DNA of 64,000 bases, taken from assembly GCF_014534745.1 (NCBI RefSeq), contig NZ_JACVVP010000034.1, forward strand, positions 18,146 to 82,145, read 5' to 3'. Numbering within the stretch: the stretch's first letter is position 1; each line of letters opens with the position of its first letter. Origin of the DNA: Flammeovirga sp. EKP202 (GTDB lineage Bacteria; Bacteroidota; Bacteroidia; Cytophagales; Flammeovirgaceae). Below, piece after piece: positions 1 through 7,857 of the stretch. The notes beneath the pieces were generated by a model. It worked only from the letters and a program-made list of their open reading frames with translations. It was not told the DNA's origin and made no database searches. Position numbers and translations under genes: made by a program.

Positions 1-958
1 GAGGCCCTTGTACCACAACAGAGTGTCCTCCTTTTACTTTCTTAATTACTTTTTCTTGAGAGGCATCAATTGGATAGGGAGAAAGTAACTCTTCTTCTTG
101 ATTGGCTTTGCCAACATAGGTTTCTCTAAGACCTAAAACATCAAGATGTTCTTCAGCACTTCCAAAGAACCCTTCTAAATCTTTGATTTGATCACTTTCA
201 ATCAAGCGATCATAATCAGGCATTAGATAAGAGTCAGATTGAGGGAAAATCCCAATAAGTGCTTCAGAAAATAGTTTCATCTGCCCTTCTTCAAAATGCT
301 CTAAGAAGTAGGCTTTGTTTTGTGGTTCAAATCTTTTAATCCACTCGCCAAATGTATCTTGATTAAAATTAAGTTCTAGATTAGAATCTTCTAAAGTGTG
401 GTATAATTTTGTTAGAAAAGCAGTAGTATCTTTCGGGAAATCTTCAAAATTCATTTCCAAAAAGTCATCATCAAATAAGATTCCGTTATGATGTGATATG
501 GCTAATAGGAGTGTTTTATTGAAAGTGACTTCAGTGTCTTCACGCAATTGTAAAACCCAATTGCCATTTTCCTGTTTTAATTCTATAGGAAAAAACAATA
601 AAGGAGCTCTTAAATTACCACCATTAATAAATCGTCCTTGTACAAAAGGGTACCCTAAAAATAAATCATGACGACCACCTTCTTCCAAAACAAATTTTGC
701 TGCTTTGGCCACTCTTCTGATCTGCGTGCTAATTTTATTGGCAGAAGCATCTCTGCTATCAGCGGTAGGACAGATCGGAATTGTTTTATAGCCTTTAATG
801 ACTTGACGGATAATGTCAAAAGCAGGAAGTTGCATTAGCTGATCCAGGTCTGCAATATCTATATATTGACCAGAATATGCTCTTGGTAAGTACAAAGATT
901 TATTTCTTGCAGACAAATTAGCAAGCCTTTTTTGGTACGTCTTAAGGGTCTTTTGCAC
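1..958 (-). CDS. DUF4011-like superfamily I helicase, N-terminal part (runs off window)
   Basis: About 319 codons are visible and the gene continues past position 1. The N-terminal part contains LSARNKSLYLPRA, which resembles the 'LSLRN' signature of DUF4011 proteins. The window ends just after SQEKVIKKVKGG and VVVQGP, which is a helicase Q-motif followed by the beginning of a Walker A loop. That arrangement fits large DNA2/NAM7-type SF1 helicases, which often carry a further nuclease domain; any such domain lies outside this window. The start is the GTG at 956-958, because an in-frame TGA lies two codons upstream. It is divergent from apbE. The helicase assignment is fairly safe; the cellular role is unknown. 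Confidence 0.7.
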   Translation of the reverse strand, partial: MQKTLKTYQKRLANLSARNKSLYLPRAYSGQYIDIADLDQLMQLPAFDIIRQVIKGYKTIPICPTADSRDASANKISTQIRRVAKAAKFVLEEGGRHDLFLGYPFVQGRFINGGNLRAPLLFFPIELKQENGNWVLQLREDTEVTFNKTLLLAISHHNGILFDDDFLEMNFEDFPKDTTAFLTKLYHTLEDSNLELNFNQDTFGEWIKRFEPQNKAYFLEHFEEGQMKLFSEALIGIFPQSDSYLMPDYDRLIESDQIKDLEGFFGSAEEHLDVLGLRETYVGKANQEEELLSPYPIDASQEKVIKKVKGGHSVVVQGP

Positions 959-1103
959 AGTTCACTTTTTTATTTTGGTTCTAACTCCAAAATCTTTCTA
1001 AAAAAATGCAAAACAAATAGGAGTAAATCGTTCTCTTACTCACCTTTGCAGGAAAAGATTCTGAATTATAGTATCAAGATACGCAACGAAAATTAAAATC
1101 GTA

Positions 1104-2135
1104 ATGGATAACAGAAAGAAAAATATAATTTATTCATTTATTCTCATCACTCTTGTTGGTATTGTATGGGTTTATAGAAAGTATAATCCTGAATTACCAA
1201 CCCATTTTCATGTGAGAGGCACCACTATGGGAGTCGTGCCTTATAATGTGAAATATATCGATTCAGAAGGTAGACCATTGGATGAGGAAATCAAAAAAGT
1301 ACTCGTAGACTTCAATCAATCATTGTCTACTTATATTCCATCATCAGAAATCTCTCGTTTCAATTCTGGAACAGCATTTACGTATGAATCTTCTTTTTTC
1401 TATCCTGTACTTCAGGAAAGTAAAGATGTGTATGAAGCTACGGAAGGGTCTTTTGATCCTACTATTCAACCTTTGGTAAAAGCATGGGGGTTTGGACCGG
1501 GCAAGACACCAACAATTAAAGATGAAGAAGTAGACTCAATTAAGTCTTTTGTCAATTTTGCAGAATATATTTCATTCGACACCAAAGAAGTGAAAAAGTC
1601 GAAAGAAGGTGTTGAGTTAGACTTTAGTGCAATTGCTAAAGGATACGCCGTGGATGTAGTAGCGGATTTATTAAGAGAAAAGAACATTCATAACTTTATG
1701 GTTGAAATAGGAGGAGAGGTTGTTTGTGAAGGACACAACGAAAAAGAAAAAATATGGAAAATAGGGATCGATAACCCTCGTTATGGTGAGGGAGGACAAG
1801 AAGAACAGCTTTCATTGATTGTAGAATTACCAAACAAGGCTTTGGCTACTTCTGGTAACTATAGAAACTTCTATGTGAAAGATGGAAAAAAGTTTGCTCA
1901 CACATTAGATCCCCGTTCTGGCTATCCAGTACAACATAGTCTGTTAAGTGCGTCTATATTTTCATCGAGTTGTATGCGTTCAGATGCCTATGCAACTGCT
2001 TTTATGGTAATGGGTGTAGAGAAAGCGATTGAGGTGATTGAAGCTCATGCCGATTTAGAAGCAATCTTGATTTATGATGATAATGGAGTAATGAAAAATT
2101 ATATTTCAGAAGGGGCTGAGAAGTTTATTCAATAG
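1104..2135 (+). CDS. apbE: FAD:protein FMN transferase ApbE
   Basis: ApbE attaches FMN covalently to threonine residues of target proteins such as NqrB, NqrC or RnfG, on the outer face of the inner membrane. The 343-residue length is normal. An N-terminal membrane anchor (about residues 9-24) is followed by RGTTMG (39-43), GSFDPTIQPLVKAWGFGP (115-132), DFSAIAKGYAVD (173-184), ATSGNYRNF (248-256), HTLDPRSGYPV (266-276) and SDAYATAFMVMG (293-304), the last contributing Asp and Thr to the Mg2+ site. No lipobox is visible, so it is anchored by the helix. No nqr or rnf genes are adjacent. It ends at a strong terminator. Confidence 0.93.
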   Translation: MDNRKKNIIYSFILITLVGIVWVYRKYNPELPTHFHVRGTTMGVVPYNVKYIDSEGRPLDEEIKKVLVDFNQSLSTYIPSSEISRFNSGTAFTYESSFFYPVLQESKDVYEATEGSFDPTIQPLVKAWGFGPGKTPTIKDEEVDSIKSFVNFAEYISFDTKEVKKSKEGVELDFSAIAKGYAVDVVADLLREKNIHNFMVEIGGEVVCEGHNEKEKIWKIGIDNPRYGEGGQEEQLSLIVELPNKALATSGNYRNFYVKDGKKFAHTLDPRSGYPVQHSLLSASIFSSSCMRSDAYATAFMVMGVEKAIEVIEAHADLEAILIYDDNGVMKNYISEGAEKFIQ

Positions 2136-2158
2136 CATCATCTTTCTAAAAATACCGG

Positions 2159-2200
2159 AAAACCGCAATTAGTATACTCTTTAACTAATTGCGGTTTTTT
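2159..2200. terminator. Bidirectional intrinsic terminator, apbE / acylase
   Basis: A 14-bp perfect inverted repeat (2159-2172 with 2185-2198) has a 12-nt loop. A T-run follows on the plus strand and the A-rich left arm gives U residues on the minus strand. It lies between two convergent genes and can serve both. Confidence 0.9.
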
Positions 2201-2226
2201 GGTATGTTTTAAAAATGATTGCTTAA

Positions 2227-3351
2227 CTATAATTTCGGAGTTCTATCTAAAATATCTTGCTCTCTTTCGATATCAAGTGGGATTCGAACAATTTTGTTAC
2301 CCATTTTTGAAAAGTCAATCTCGTCTATTTTGATTTCTTGAACTCTTCTATTGTCTTGTGTATGATAGTTCAATACTTTATTGGTTAAATCCCATGATGT
2401 AGTCCATACAGTAGCACTTCTCATTGTACTATGATCTTTACCAAATAACTCTCCACTTCCTTCAGCACGGTCAGCACCCAACGACAAGTTGAAGTTGTCC
2501 AAAATTCTGAACATTTCATATAAAGATTCACCACTGTTTTCCATTGGTCTTGTTGTCTGAGTCCATGCAACTGCTCTTACAAAACGAGAAGGTGGTGTCA
2601 TATCTCCTGGTAAACCTAACATACCAGAGCCAAAACCTATTTGAGAGAAAGTTTCTCCGTTGATTGTTTTAGGTTTTGCCGCATCATATTCTAAGTTGAT
2701 GTAATTTTTAAGGTTTGTAAGATGCCAATCGTATGATGGAGCATTAGTGATCACACCCAAAGGAGCATCATTAATAGTTACTGTACCATTAGTATATTCC
2801 ACAACAATGGAAGCACCTGTAGAATCTGTGATCATCCAATGGGCATCAACTTGTATACCAAGAGCTTCTTCAACAACACCAACAACATTAATATGTTGAA
2901 GACCTTCTTTTACTTCTTCAATATTTGAAAATTGAGATAACACATAGTTCACTAAGTCTTGAGATGAAATAGTATTTTCAGCGTTAGAAGGTTTGTATTC
3001 GTTATATTTTGAATACCCAGGGAAATAAAAAAGTCCTGCAGTAAGTCCTTTTTCATTCATTCCATCCACAATAAGGTCTTTTCCGATTATATCTAATCCA
3101 ATGATACCATATTTTGAATTGAAGCTTTTCCCTTTTGCCTGATCAGGAGTTAATCCTATAAAATTGAAATTTCTTGGTATAATGGTGACTTTTGAATGTA
3201 AGTCAAAAGCACCCCATTCCATAGTTCTACCATAACGAACCGTTCCATCTTCTGCGATAAGACGAATTCCGGTACAAGCAAAAAGGGTTGAGTTGGCTAG
3301 AAGTATCAGGCTTAAACCCAGTATAGATGTAATCTTAAGTGATGTCTTCAT
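2227..3351 (-). CDS. Choloylglycine hydrolase / penicillin V acylase family protein
   Basis: This is an Ntn-hydrolase that cleaves linear amides; family substrates are bile salts, penicillin V and acyl-homoserine lactones. A signal peptide ends at LFA, exposing Cys26, the expected N-terminal nucleophile. Other family positions are Arg42 (GRTMEW), Asn99 (DGMNEKG), Asn203 within ITNAPSYDWHLTNL, and Arg256 (PPSRFVRA). The length of 374 residues fits the periplasmic Gram-negative branch. Gene neighbours give no hint of substrate. Quenching of acyl-homoserine lactones or hydrolysis of host-derived amides are both possible. The family call is firm; the substrate is not known. Confidence 0.9.
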   Translation of the reverse strand: MKTSLKITSILGLSLILLANSTLFACTGIRLIAEDGTVRYGRTMEWGAFDLHSKVTIIPRNFNFIGLTPDQAKGKSFNSKYGIIGLDIIGKDLIVDGMNEKGLTAGLFYFPGYSKYNEYKPSNAENTISSQDLVNYVLSQFSNIEEVKEGLQHINVVGVVEEALGIQVDAHWMITDSTGASIVVEYTNGTVTINDAPLGVITNAPSYDWHLTNLKNYINLEYDAAKPKTINGETFSQIGFGSGMLGLPGDMTPPSRFVRAVAWTQTTRPMENSGESLYEMFRILDNFNLSLGADRAEGSGELFGKDHSTMRSATVWTTSWDLTNKVLNYHTQDNRRVQEIKIDEIDFSKMGNKIVRIPLDIEREQDILDRTPKL

Positions 3352-3782
3352 AATGTATCAATGATTAATAGATTTTTTACATCACAAAGATCACTGTATT
3401 TCAAAGAGATGATTTACACGGAAACAAAAGAGATTTGCATAAAAAAGGCAAAGATTTGGATGACGGGAATTATTTCAAGCTTATCAATAAGCACTTTTTT
3501 CCTTTTCGTTCATCATCAGTAAAAAGAGTTCCAATCGAAGATTTATTAGGAGAAGCTTGAAGAATCTTAATTATAAGGCGGATGTAATACCCTATTAAAT
3601 CGGTTTATATAGAAAATAGGATATAAATATAAGATGTTTACTTCAATAATCTGCTTAGGCGAATGATTGAATATATTCAAAAATCCAAAATGTTGCTAAC
3701 TATTTATTTTGGTTGGAGTATTTTTTTCTGAAATTTATGGAACAAATAAACTTATGCTTTAATCTATAAACTAAAAAGCAAC
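3352..3782. other. Intergenic region between acylase and low-GC island
   Basis: This 431-bp stretch separates two divergent genes. I see no open frame with coding character. A short hairpin around 3479-3493 (GCTTAT/ATAAGC) is followed by T-rich sequence but has no gene before it. The right half is very A/T-rich and presumably holds the promoter of the 3783 gene. Confidence 0.5.
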
Positions 3783-4460
3783 ATGGTATTACTCAACCTA
3801 ATTCAAACAGACTCTTTATCACTTGTCTTAGACCTGTTACAAGAACAAAAGGAAATTAATAAGAAATTGGTTGAAATTATTGACCAAAAAAAAGAATTTG
3901 CTCCATCATTCTCTGATTGTGTTGCTATAGCTGGAGTTATTGTTAATGTTTTATTAGCATACAGCATTTATGTTTTAACCAAGAAAAGTAATATGGAATT
4001 AGAAAGGTTAAAATCTGAAAGAGAAAAAGAAAAGGAGGAAGCTATAGAAACAAAAAAAGAGTTAGAGAATAATGAACAGATGTATAGACAACTTCTTCAG
4101 GAGGAAAACAATATTTTTTCATATTTGAATTCTTTTGAAAATATTCTAAGAGTAAAAGATATTAATCTCATACAAATTTTTACAAGAAATGACATTCAAC
4201 TTATATTTCATGCAAAACATGATAAAAAGCTCAAGGATGAAATATATGATTTAGAATATCTAGAAAATATATTAAATACGACTTTTATTAAAATTGATCA
4301 GTTTAGAGATTTCAATTCAAAGGTTCATAAGTTTAATTCTCTTATTAAATCTGAAATAATTCCAGAAAGTGATGCTAAAAAATATATTGAAGAGACATTG
4401 GAAAGTATTCAACAATTTAAGGAAGAATATGAAACACAATTGAAAAAATATAAGTCCTAA
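3783..4460 (+). CDS. Hypothetical membrane-anchored coiled-coil protein
   Basis: I do not recognise a family. The 225-residue protein starts with a helical segment rich in Gln, Glu and Lys (residues 15-40), then one hydrophobic segment at about 46-66 (VAIAGVIVNVLLAYSIYVL), then a strongly charged heptad-like stretch (about 68-110, Lys/Glu-rich) that looks like a coiled coil. The C-terminal half is helical and charged. The likely topology is one membrane helix with a long cytoplasmic coiled coil. The next gene begins 25 nt downstream on the same strand, so the two probably form an operon. Base composition is A/T-richer than in flanking housekeeping genes, which suggests acquired DNA. It could be the membrane or sensor part of a two-gene defence or conflict module, but that is speculation. 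Confidence 0.7.
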   Translation: MVLLNLIQTDSLSLVLDLLQEQKEINKKLVEIIDQKKEFAPSFSDCVAIAGVIVNVLLAYSIYVLTKKSNMELERLKSEREKEKEEAIETKKELENNEQMYRQLLQEENNIFSYLNSFENILRVKDINLIQIFTRNDIQLIFHAKHDKKLKDEIYDLEYLENILNTTFIKIDQFRDFNSKVHKFNSLIKSEIIPESDAKKYIEETLESIQQFKEEYETQLKKYKS

Positions 4461-4485
4461 TTTAACCTGCTATTAAATATTTTTT

Positions 4486-5619
4486 ATGAGTAAAAGAAAG
4501 AAAGCAATACTTGATCGAATCAATATTTTTCATTCAACCTATAAAGAAGACTTACCATTGCCTTATGTCCACTATCCTGAGCATTACGGAACTTATATTG
4601 GTTATTCTGAAGAACGAGAAAGTCAGATTTATCTTTGTTCTTGTAGTGCAAGATCTATTGAAAATTACTTATTAATAAATAATAAGGAAAATGAGCTTGG
4701 TTTAAATGACAATCAATTCACCATTCATAAACTTAAACTCAAAGACAAAAAAATCGGAGACAAAATAACTAACAATTGGAAATTTAATTCAGACTTTCCT
4801 TTTTTTAACCTTAAAGAAGGTGTGGAATACAAATTAAGCAGTCTAATTAAATTTAAAGATGGTATCTGTCATAAATGTAATAATGCAACTCCATCTGTTA
4901 CTTATTGTCATCCAATGTATGGAAGTAAATTTAAACAATCTTATGGGTGGTACATTAATCAACATGAATATCATATTGGTATCAAAGGTTCTTTTATTGT
5001 AGAAGATTATTGCCCAAAAGAATTTATAATAAATAAAAGGAAATCTCATATTATTAGTAATTTAGAAACTAAAGAAAGACTTTTCAGATTTAACTTACTT
5101 AATTCAGATTTTACTGAAATTGATGTAACAATTGAAGAAAGAAAATATATCGATAGTATCATCTTAAATGAGCAATCAAGTGATAAAGAAAAAGTATTAC
5201 GTAAAGAACTTAGTAGATTGGAAAGATCTATTATTAATACAATTACTAATGAAGTAAGAACTGAATTTGGATTTAGAAAGATTGGAGAAGGCTGGATATC
5301 TGAATCAATTATGCATCAAATTATATGTAAAATATTTCCTAATGATGTAATACATTTTCATTTTAGACCTGATTGGTTACAAAAATTGGAAATAGATGTT
5401 TTTAATGAAACAAAGAAAATTGCTTTTGAATATCAAGGACAACAACATTATAAGCCAATAAAACTTTGGGGGGGAGAAAAAGCTTTAAAAAAGCAAAAAG
5501 AAAGGGATAAACTAAAGAAACAACTTTTGAAAAAATTAAATATTAGATTGATTGAAGTTCGATACGATGAACCATTAACAGATCATTTTTTACGAGAAAA
5601 AATAGAAAAGGTAATTTGA
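4486..5619 (+). CDS. Zinc-binding protein with C-terminal PD-(D/E)XK nuclease-like domain
   Basis: The 377-residue protein has two visible modules. The N-terminal half carries C51-x-C53 (YLCSCSARSIENYL) and C128-x2-C131 (ICHKCNN), with C141 close by, a plausible zinc site. The C-terminal region 268-360 contains a helix with Glu273, then LEIDVF (Asp304), then IAFEYQGQQHY (Glu315-x-Gln317), then a GG turn and a Lys/Arg-rich helix ending in IRLIEVRY. This matches the 'EYxGxQHY...GG...RDxxK' type of restriction-endonuclease fold seen in phage and homing-type nucleases, with Gln where many members have Lys. A DNA-cleaving role is likely but unproven. It is probably co-transcribed with the preceding membrane coiled-coil gene. 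The low GC suggests horizontal transfer. Confidence 0.75.
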   Translation: MSKRKKAILDRINIFHSTYKEDLPLPYVHYPEHYGTYIGYSEERESQIYLCSCSARSIENYLLINNKENELGLNDNQFTIHKLKLKDKKIGDKITNNWKFNSDFPFFNLKEGVEYKLSSLIKFKDGICHKCNNATPSVTYCHPMYGSKFKQSYGWYINQHEYHIGIKGSFIVEDYCPKEFIINKRKSHIISNLETKERLFRFNLLNSDFTEIDVTIEERKYIDSIILNEQSSDKEKVLRKELSRLERSIINTITNEVRTEFGFRKIGEGWISESIMHQIICKIFPNDVIHFHFRPDWLQKLEIDVFNETKKIAFEYQGQQHYKPIKLWGGEKALKKQKERDKLKKQLLKKLNIRLIEVRYDEPLTDHFLREKIEKVI

Positions 5620-5770
5620 GAATATACATATATACCTTATTCTACCAAGGTAGAGTGAGTAATGGGGGTAAATCAATATAACATACTTTATGTAAAACAG
5701 TAATTACATCTTCAACATCTACCCACAGATACTGACTACAATAAATATTCGCATAAAAACAAAAGAGATC

Positions 5771-5824
5771 AAAATAAAAAAGAATGAATAATGAAGCAAT
5801 CATAATCCTTCATTATTCATTCTT
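5771..5824 (-). terminator. Intrinsic terminator of the MBL hydrolase gene
   Basis: A 15-bp perfect stem (5780-5794 with 5810-5824) has a 15-nt loop. Read on the minus strand it is followed by a run of U with few interruptions. It lies 14 nt past the stop of the 5839-6894 gene. Confidence 0.85.
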
Positions 5825-5838
5825 AACCATTCATTTCT

Positions 5839-6894
5839 TTACTCCAATTTTCCCCACCAGTTGTTGAATTCATCATTTTGTCCCATGACTACTATTTTAC
5901 CAATAGGAGCGGTGAAAACTTTCACATTTTTCTTTTCAGCTTCTTTCACAAAACGTTCAATGGGTTCTTTCCATGGATGTAAAGCCAAAACAAAACCACC
6001 CCAATGCACAGGGAAGGCATTTTTTACTTTGGCATCAATGGCGGCCTGCACACTTTCTTCGGGAAACATATGGATAAGATGCCAATTTTCATTGTATTGA
6101 CCATTTTCCATAAAGCCCCAATCAAAAGGCCCTAGTTTCTCACCAATTTCTTTGAAGTGATCGCCATAGCCGCCATCGCCACTCCAGTAAATAGAGTATT
6201 CGCTATTTTTAAATACCCAACCACCCCAAAGTGATTTCGCTCTATCCGTTAGACCTCTGCCCGAAAAATGCCTTGATGGAGTATAGGTGATTTCTAAATC
6301 ATCAACATTAATACTATCCCACCAGTCCATCTCTTTAATTTTGCTTTCTTCCACTCCCCAAGAAACGAGGTGTCTTTTAATTCCTAAACCGACAATGAAT
6401 TGATTAGTTTTTGGAATCAATTTCTCAATACTTGCTAAATCGAGGTGATCGTAATGATCGTGAGTCATCATTAATAAGTCGATTTTTGGTAACTGATCAA
6501 TGATAGAAAGGCTATTTTCACTAAAACGTTTGGTGGTAATTGGTCCAATAGGTGAGGCATTCGGTCCTAGCATTGGGTCTATCAAAATGTTTTTATCTCC
6601 TAATTGTAGGAATAAGGCTGAGTGACCGTACCATGCACACTTTGGAATACCAGATGAACCGTTAGCGACTTCCTTATTAAAAGGTAAAATAGGAAGATTA
6701 CTTTTGGGTGCTCTTTCAGCTCTATTGGTAAGTTGCTGTTTAAGTAAACCAGGAATATTTCTGATATTGATATTCATAGTGGTCAAAGCAAGGTTTTCAA
6801 ACTTTCCTTCTTTCCACTGAGGAGATTTTTCTAATTTAGATTGTTCTTGAGGTGTTACCTTACCCCCAAATTGTCTTTTGAAATTACTGAGCAT
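5839..6894 (-). CDS. MBL-fold metal-dependent hydrolase, NAPE-PLD-like
   Basis: This is a metallo-beta-lactamase-fold hydrolase of the COG2220 / NAPE-phospholipase D group. The metal-binding motif HDHYDH is at residues 145-150. Further metal ligands are probably in PSRHFSGRG, the Asp of YWSGDGGYGDH, and the final His of FPVHWGGF. The segment CAWYGHSALFLQLGDKNIL is a typical start of the fold. Family members hydrolyse phosphodiester bonds of N-acyl-phosphatidylethanolamines or act on sugar lactones; the substrate here cannot be told. There is no signal peptide, so it is probably cytoplasmic. It is a single-gene unit with its own terminator. Confidence 0.88.
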   Translation of the reverse strand: MLSNFKRQFGGKVTPQEQSKLEKSPQWKEGKFENLALTTMNINIRNIPGLLKQQLTNRAERAPKSNLPILPFNKEVANGSSGIPKCAWYGHSALFLQLGDKNILIDPMLGPNASPIGPITTKRFSENSLSIIDQLPKIDLLMMTHDHYDHLDLASIEKLIPKTNQFIVGLGIKRHLVSWGVEESKIKEMDWWDSINVDDLEITYTPSRHFSGRGLTDRAKSLWGGWVFKNSEYSIYWSGDGGYGDHFKEIGEKLGPFDWGFMENGQYNENWHLIHMFPEESVQAAIDAKVKNAFPVHWGGFVLALHPWKEPIERFVKEAEKKNVKVFTAPIGKIVVMGQNDEFNNWWGKLE

Positions 6895-6942
6895 ATAAAA
6901 TTACTTATGTTGTATTATGAAGTTAGCGATGTTATTGTTTTC

Positions 6943-7002
6943 ACCAAAAAATAACCTCACTTAATACGACTACATTACTGACAAGTAGTATTAAGTGAGG
7001 TT
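6943..7002 (-). terminator. Intrinsic terminator of the DoxX gene
   Basis: A 15-bp perfect stem (6953-6967 with 6988-7002) has a 20-nt loop, followed on the minus strand by a U-rich tract (6952-6943). Confidence 0.85.
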
Positions 7003-7047
7003 GAATTATAATTTTATATTAATTGTGTCTTGAAGCTCAGTCGAAAA

Positions 7048-7437
7048 TTATTTCAAAGCTAATTGTTTTAATTTCTCAAAATGCTCTTTTTCAGTCCATA
7101 ATACGATTCCACTAAGGATTTCTGTAAGCACTGCTAAGTAAAAAAGACTCCCTCCATCTCCATTAATTTCAATACCTAAAATGGTTAAATGCATAAATAC
7201 AGCTCCACCAATTATCCCGAAAGTAAGAAGTGCTCCGATCCATGATGTTCTAGGAATTAAAATCAAGACCGCAGCTATTAATTCTAAAACTCCTATTCCA
7301 ATTCTTCCAAAGGGCTCCAAACCTACAGTGGTAAAAATGTAAACACTATCGGGGTGAGCGGTAAATTTAAATCTTAACGTTTGAACTAATATAATGGCTA
7401 TTGTAATCTTTAAAATAATTATAAGATACTTTTTCAT
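7048..7437 (-). CDS. DoxX family membrane protein
   Basis: This is a small integral membrane protein of about 129 residues with four predicted helices: residues 4-20, 40-57 (FGRIGIGVLELIAAVLIL), 65-84 and 98-115. The Gly-rich second helix with Glu (GVLELIAAVLIL) is typical of DoxX/MauE-like proteins, whose functions range from quinone-linked oxidation to redox maintenance. I start at the ATG at 7435-7437; the upstream TTG at 7459-7461 would only add eight polar residues. It is a single gene with a clear terminator. The precise role cannot be inferred. Confidence 0.8.
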   Translation of the reverse strand: MKKYLIIILKITIAIILVQTLRFKFTAHPDSVYIFTTVGLEPFGRIGIGVLELIAAVLILIPRTSWIGALLTFGIIGGAVFMHLTILGIEINGDGGSLFYLAVLTEILSGIVLWTEKEHFEKLKQLALK

Positions 7438-7643
7438 AATGTTATTTTGTTTTTGGTTCAATACAAATATGAAGAGTTTTTGAGAATTAGAGTGTGATGT
7501 AGTTCACAGAGTCTGTAAAATGATGTAAAATATTCATTATGCTCTCTTTCAGTTGTATACAGCAGTGTTTATGTATCTTAATAAATACATCTTGAGTAAA
7601 AAAAGTTTCGTTAAAAAAACTACATCTTAACTCTTTATTTGAT

Positions 7644-7808
7644 ATGATATTGAAAACTGTACGACCCTATTTCCGAAAATTCTTCTTTTGGTTTAAGTTA
7701 ACAGTGACACTAACTTCTAGTTCAATCATTGCTACCGCTGAAGAAGCAGATCATGAATTTTTCATTCTTTCACTAGTAGAGGATGTTGCAGTAATGATTA
7801 TTGATTAA
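7644..7808 (+). CDS. Possible small exported peptide (54 aa)
   Basis: An ATG-initiated frame of 54 codons ends in TAA. The product would begin with a basic segment (MILKTVRPYFRK), then a hydrophobic stretch (FFFWFKLTVTLTSSSIIATA) resembling a signal peptide, then an acidic tail (EEADHEFF...). The stop codon lies against the minus-strand terminator. There is no family match I recognise and no clear promoter. The signal-like architecture is the only argument for it; it may be chance. Confidence 0.3.
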   Translation: MILKTVRPYFRKFFFWFKLTVTLTSSSIIATAEEADHEFFILSLVEDVAVMIID

Positions 7809-7834
7809 AAAAAGACACCCCTTTCAGAGTGCCT
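7807..7834 (-). terminator. Intrinsic terminator of the T9SS BNR-repeat gene
   Basis: On the minus strand an 8-bp stem with two or three G-U pairs (AGGCACTC with GGGTGTCT) is followed by seven T. It lies 24 nt past the stop of the gene ending at 7858. Confidence 0.7.
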
Positions 7835-7857
7835 TCTTGTAACTACTGATATTAATA

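Larger units (their letters stand above)
7438..7857. other. Intergenic region with a possible small ORF
   Basis: This 420-bp gap lies between two minus-strand genes. It holds the upstream region of the DoxX gene, one possible 54-codon plus-strand ORF (7644-7808, listed separately) and the terminator of the T9SS gene. Nothing else is recognisable. Confidence 0.5.
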
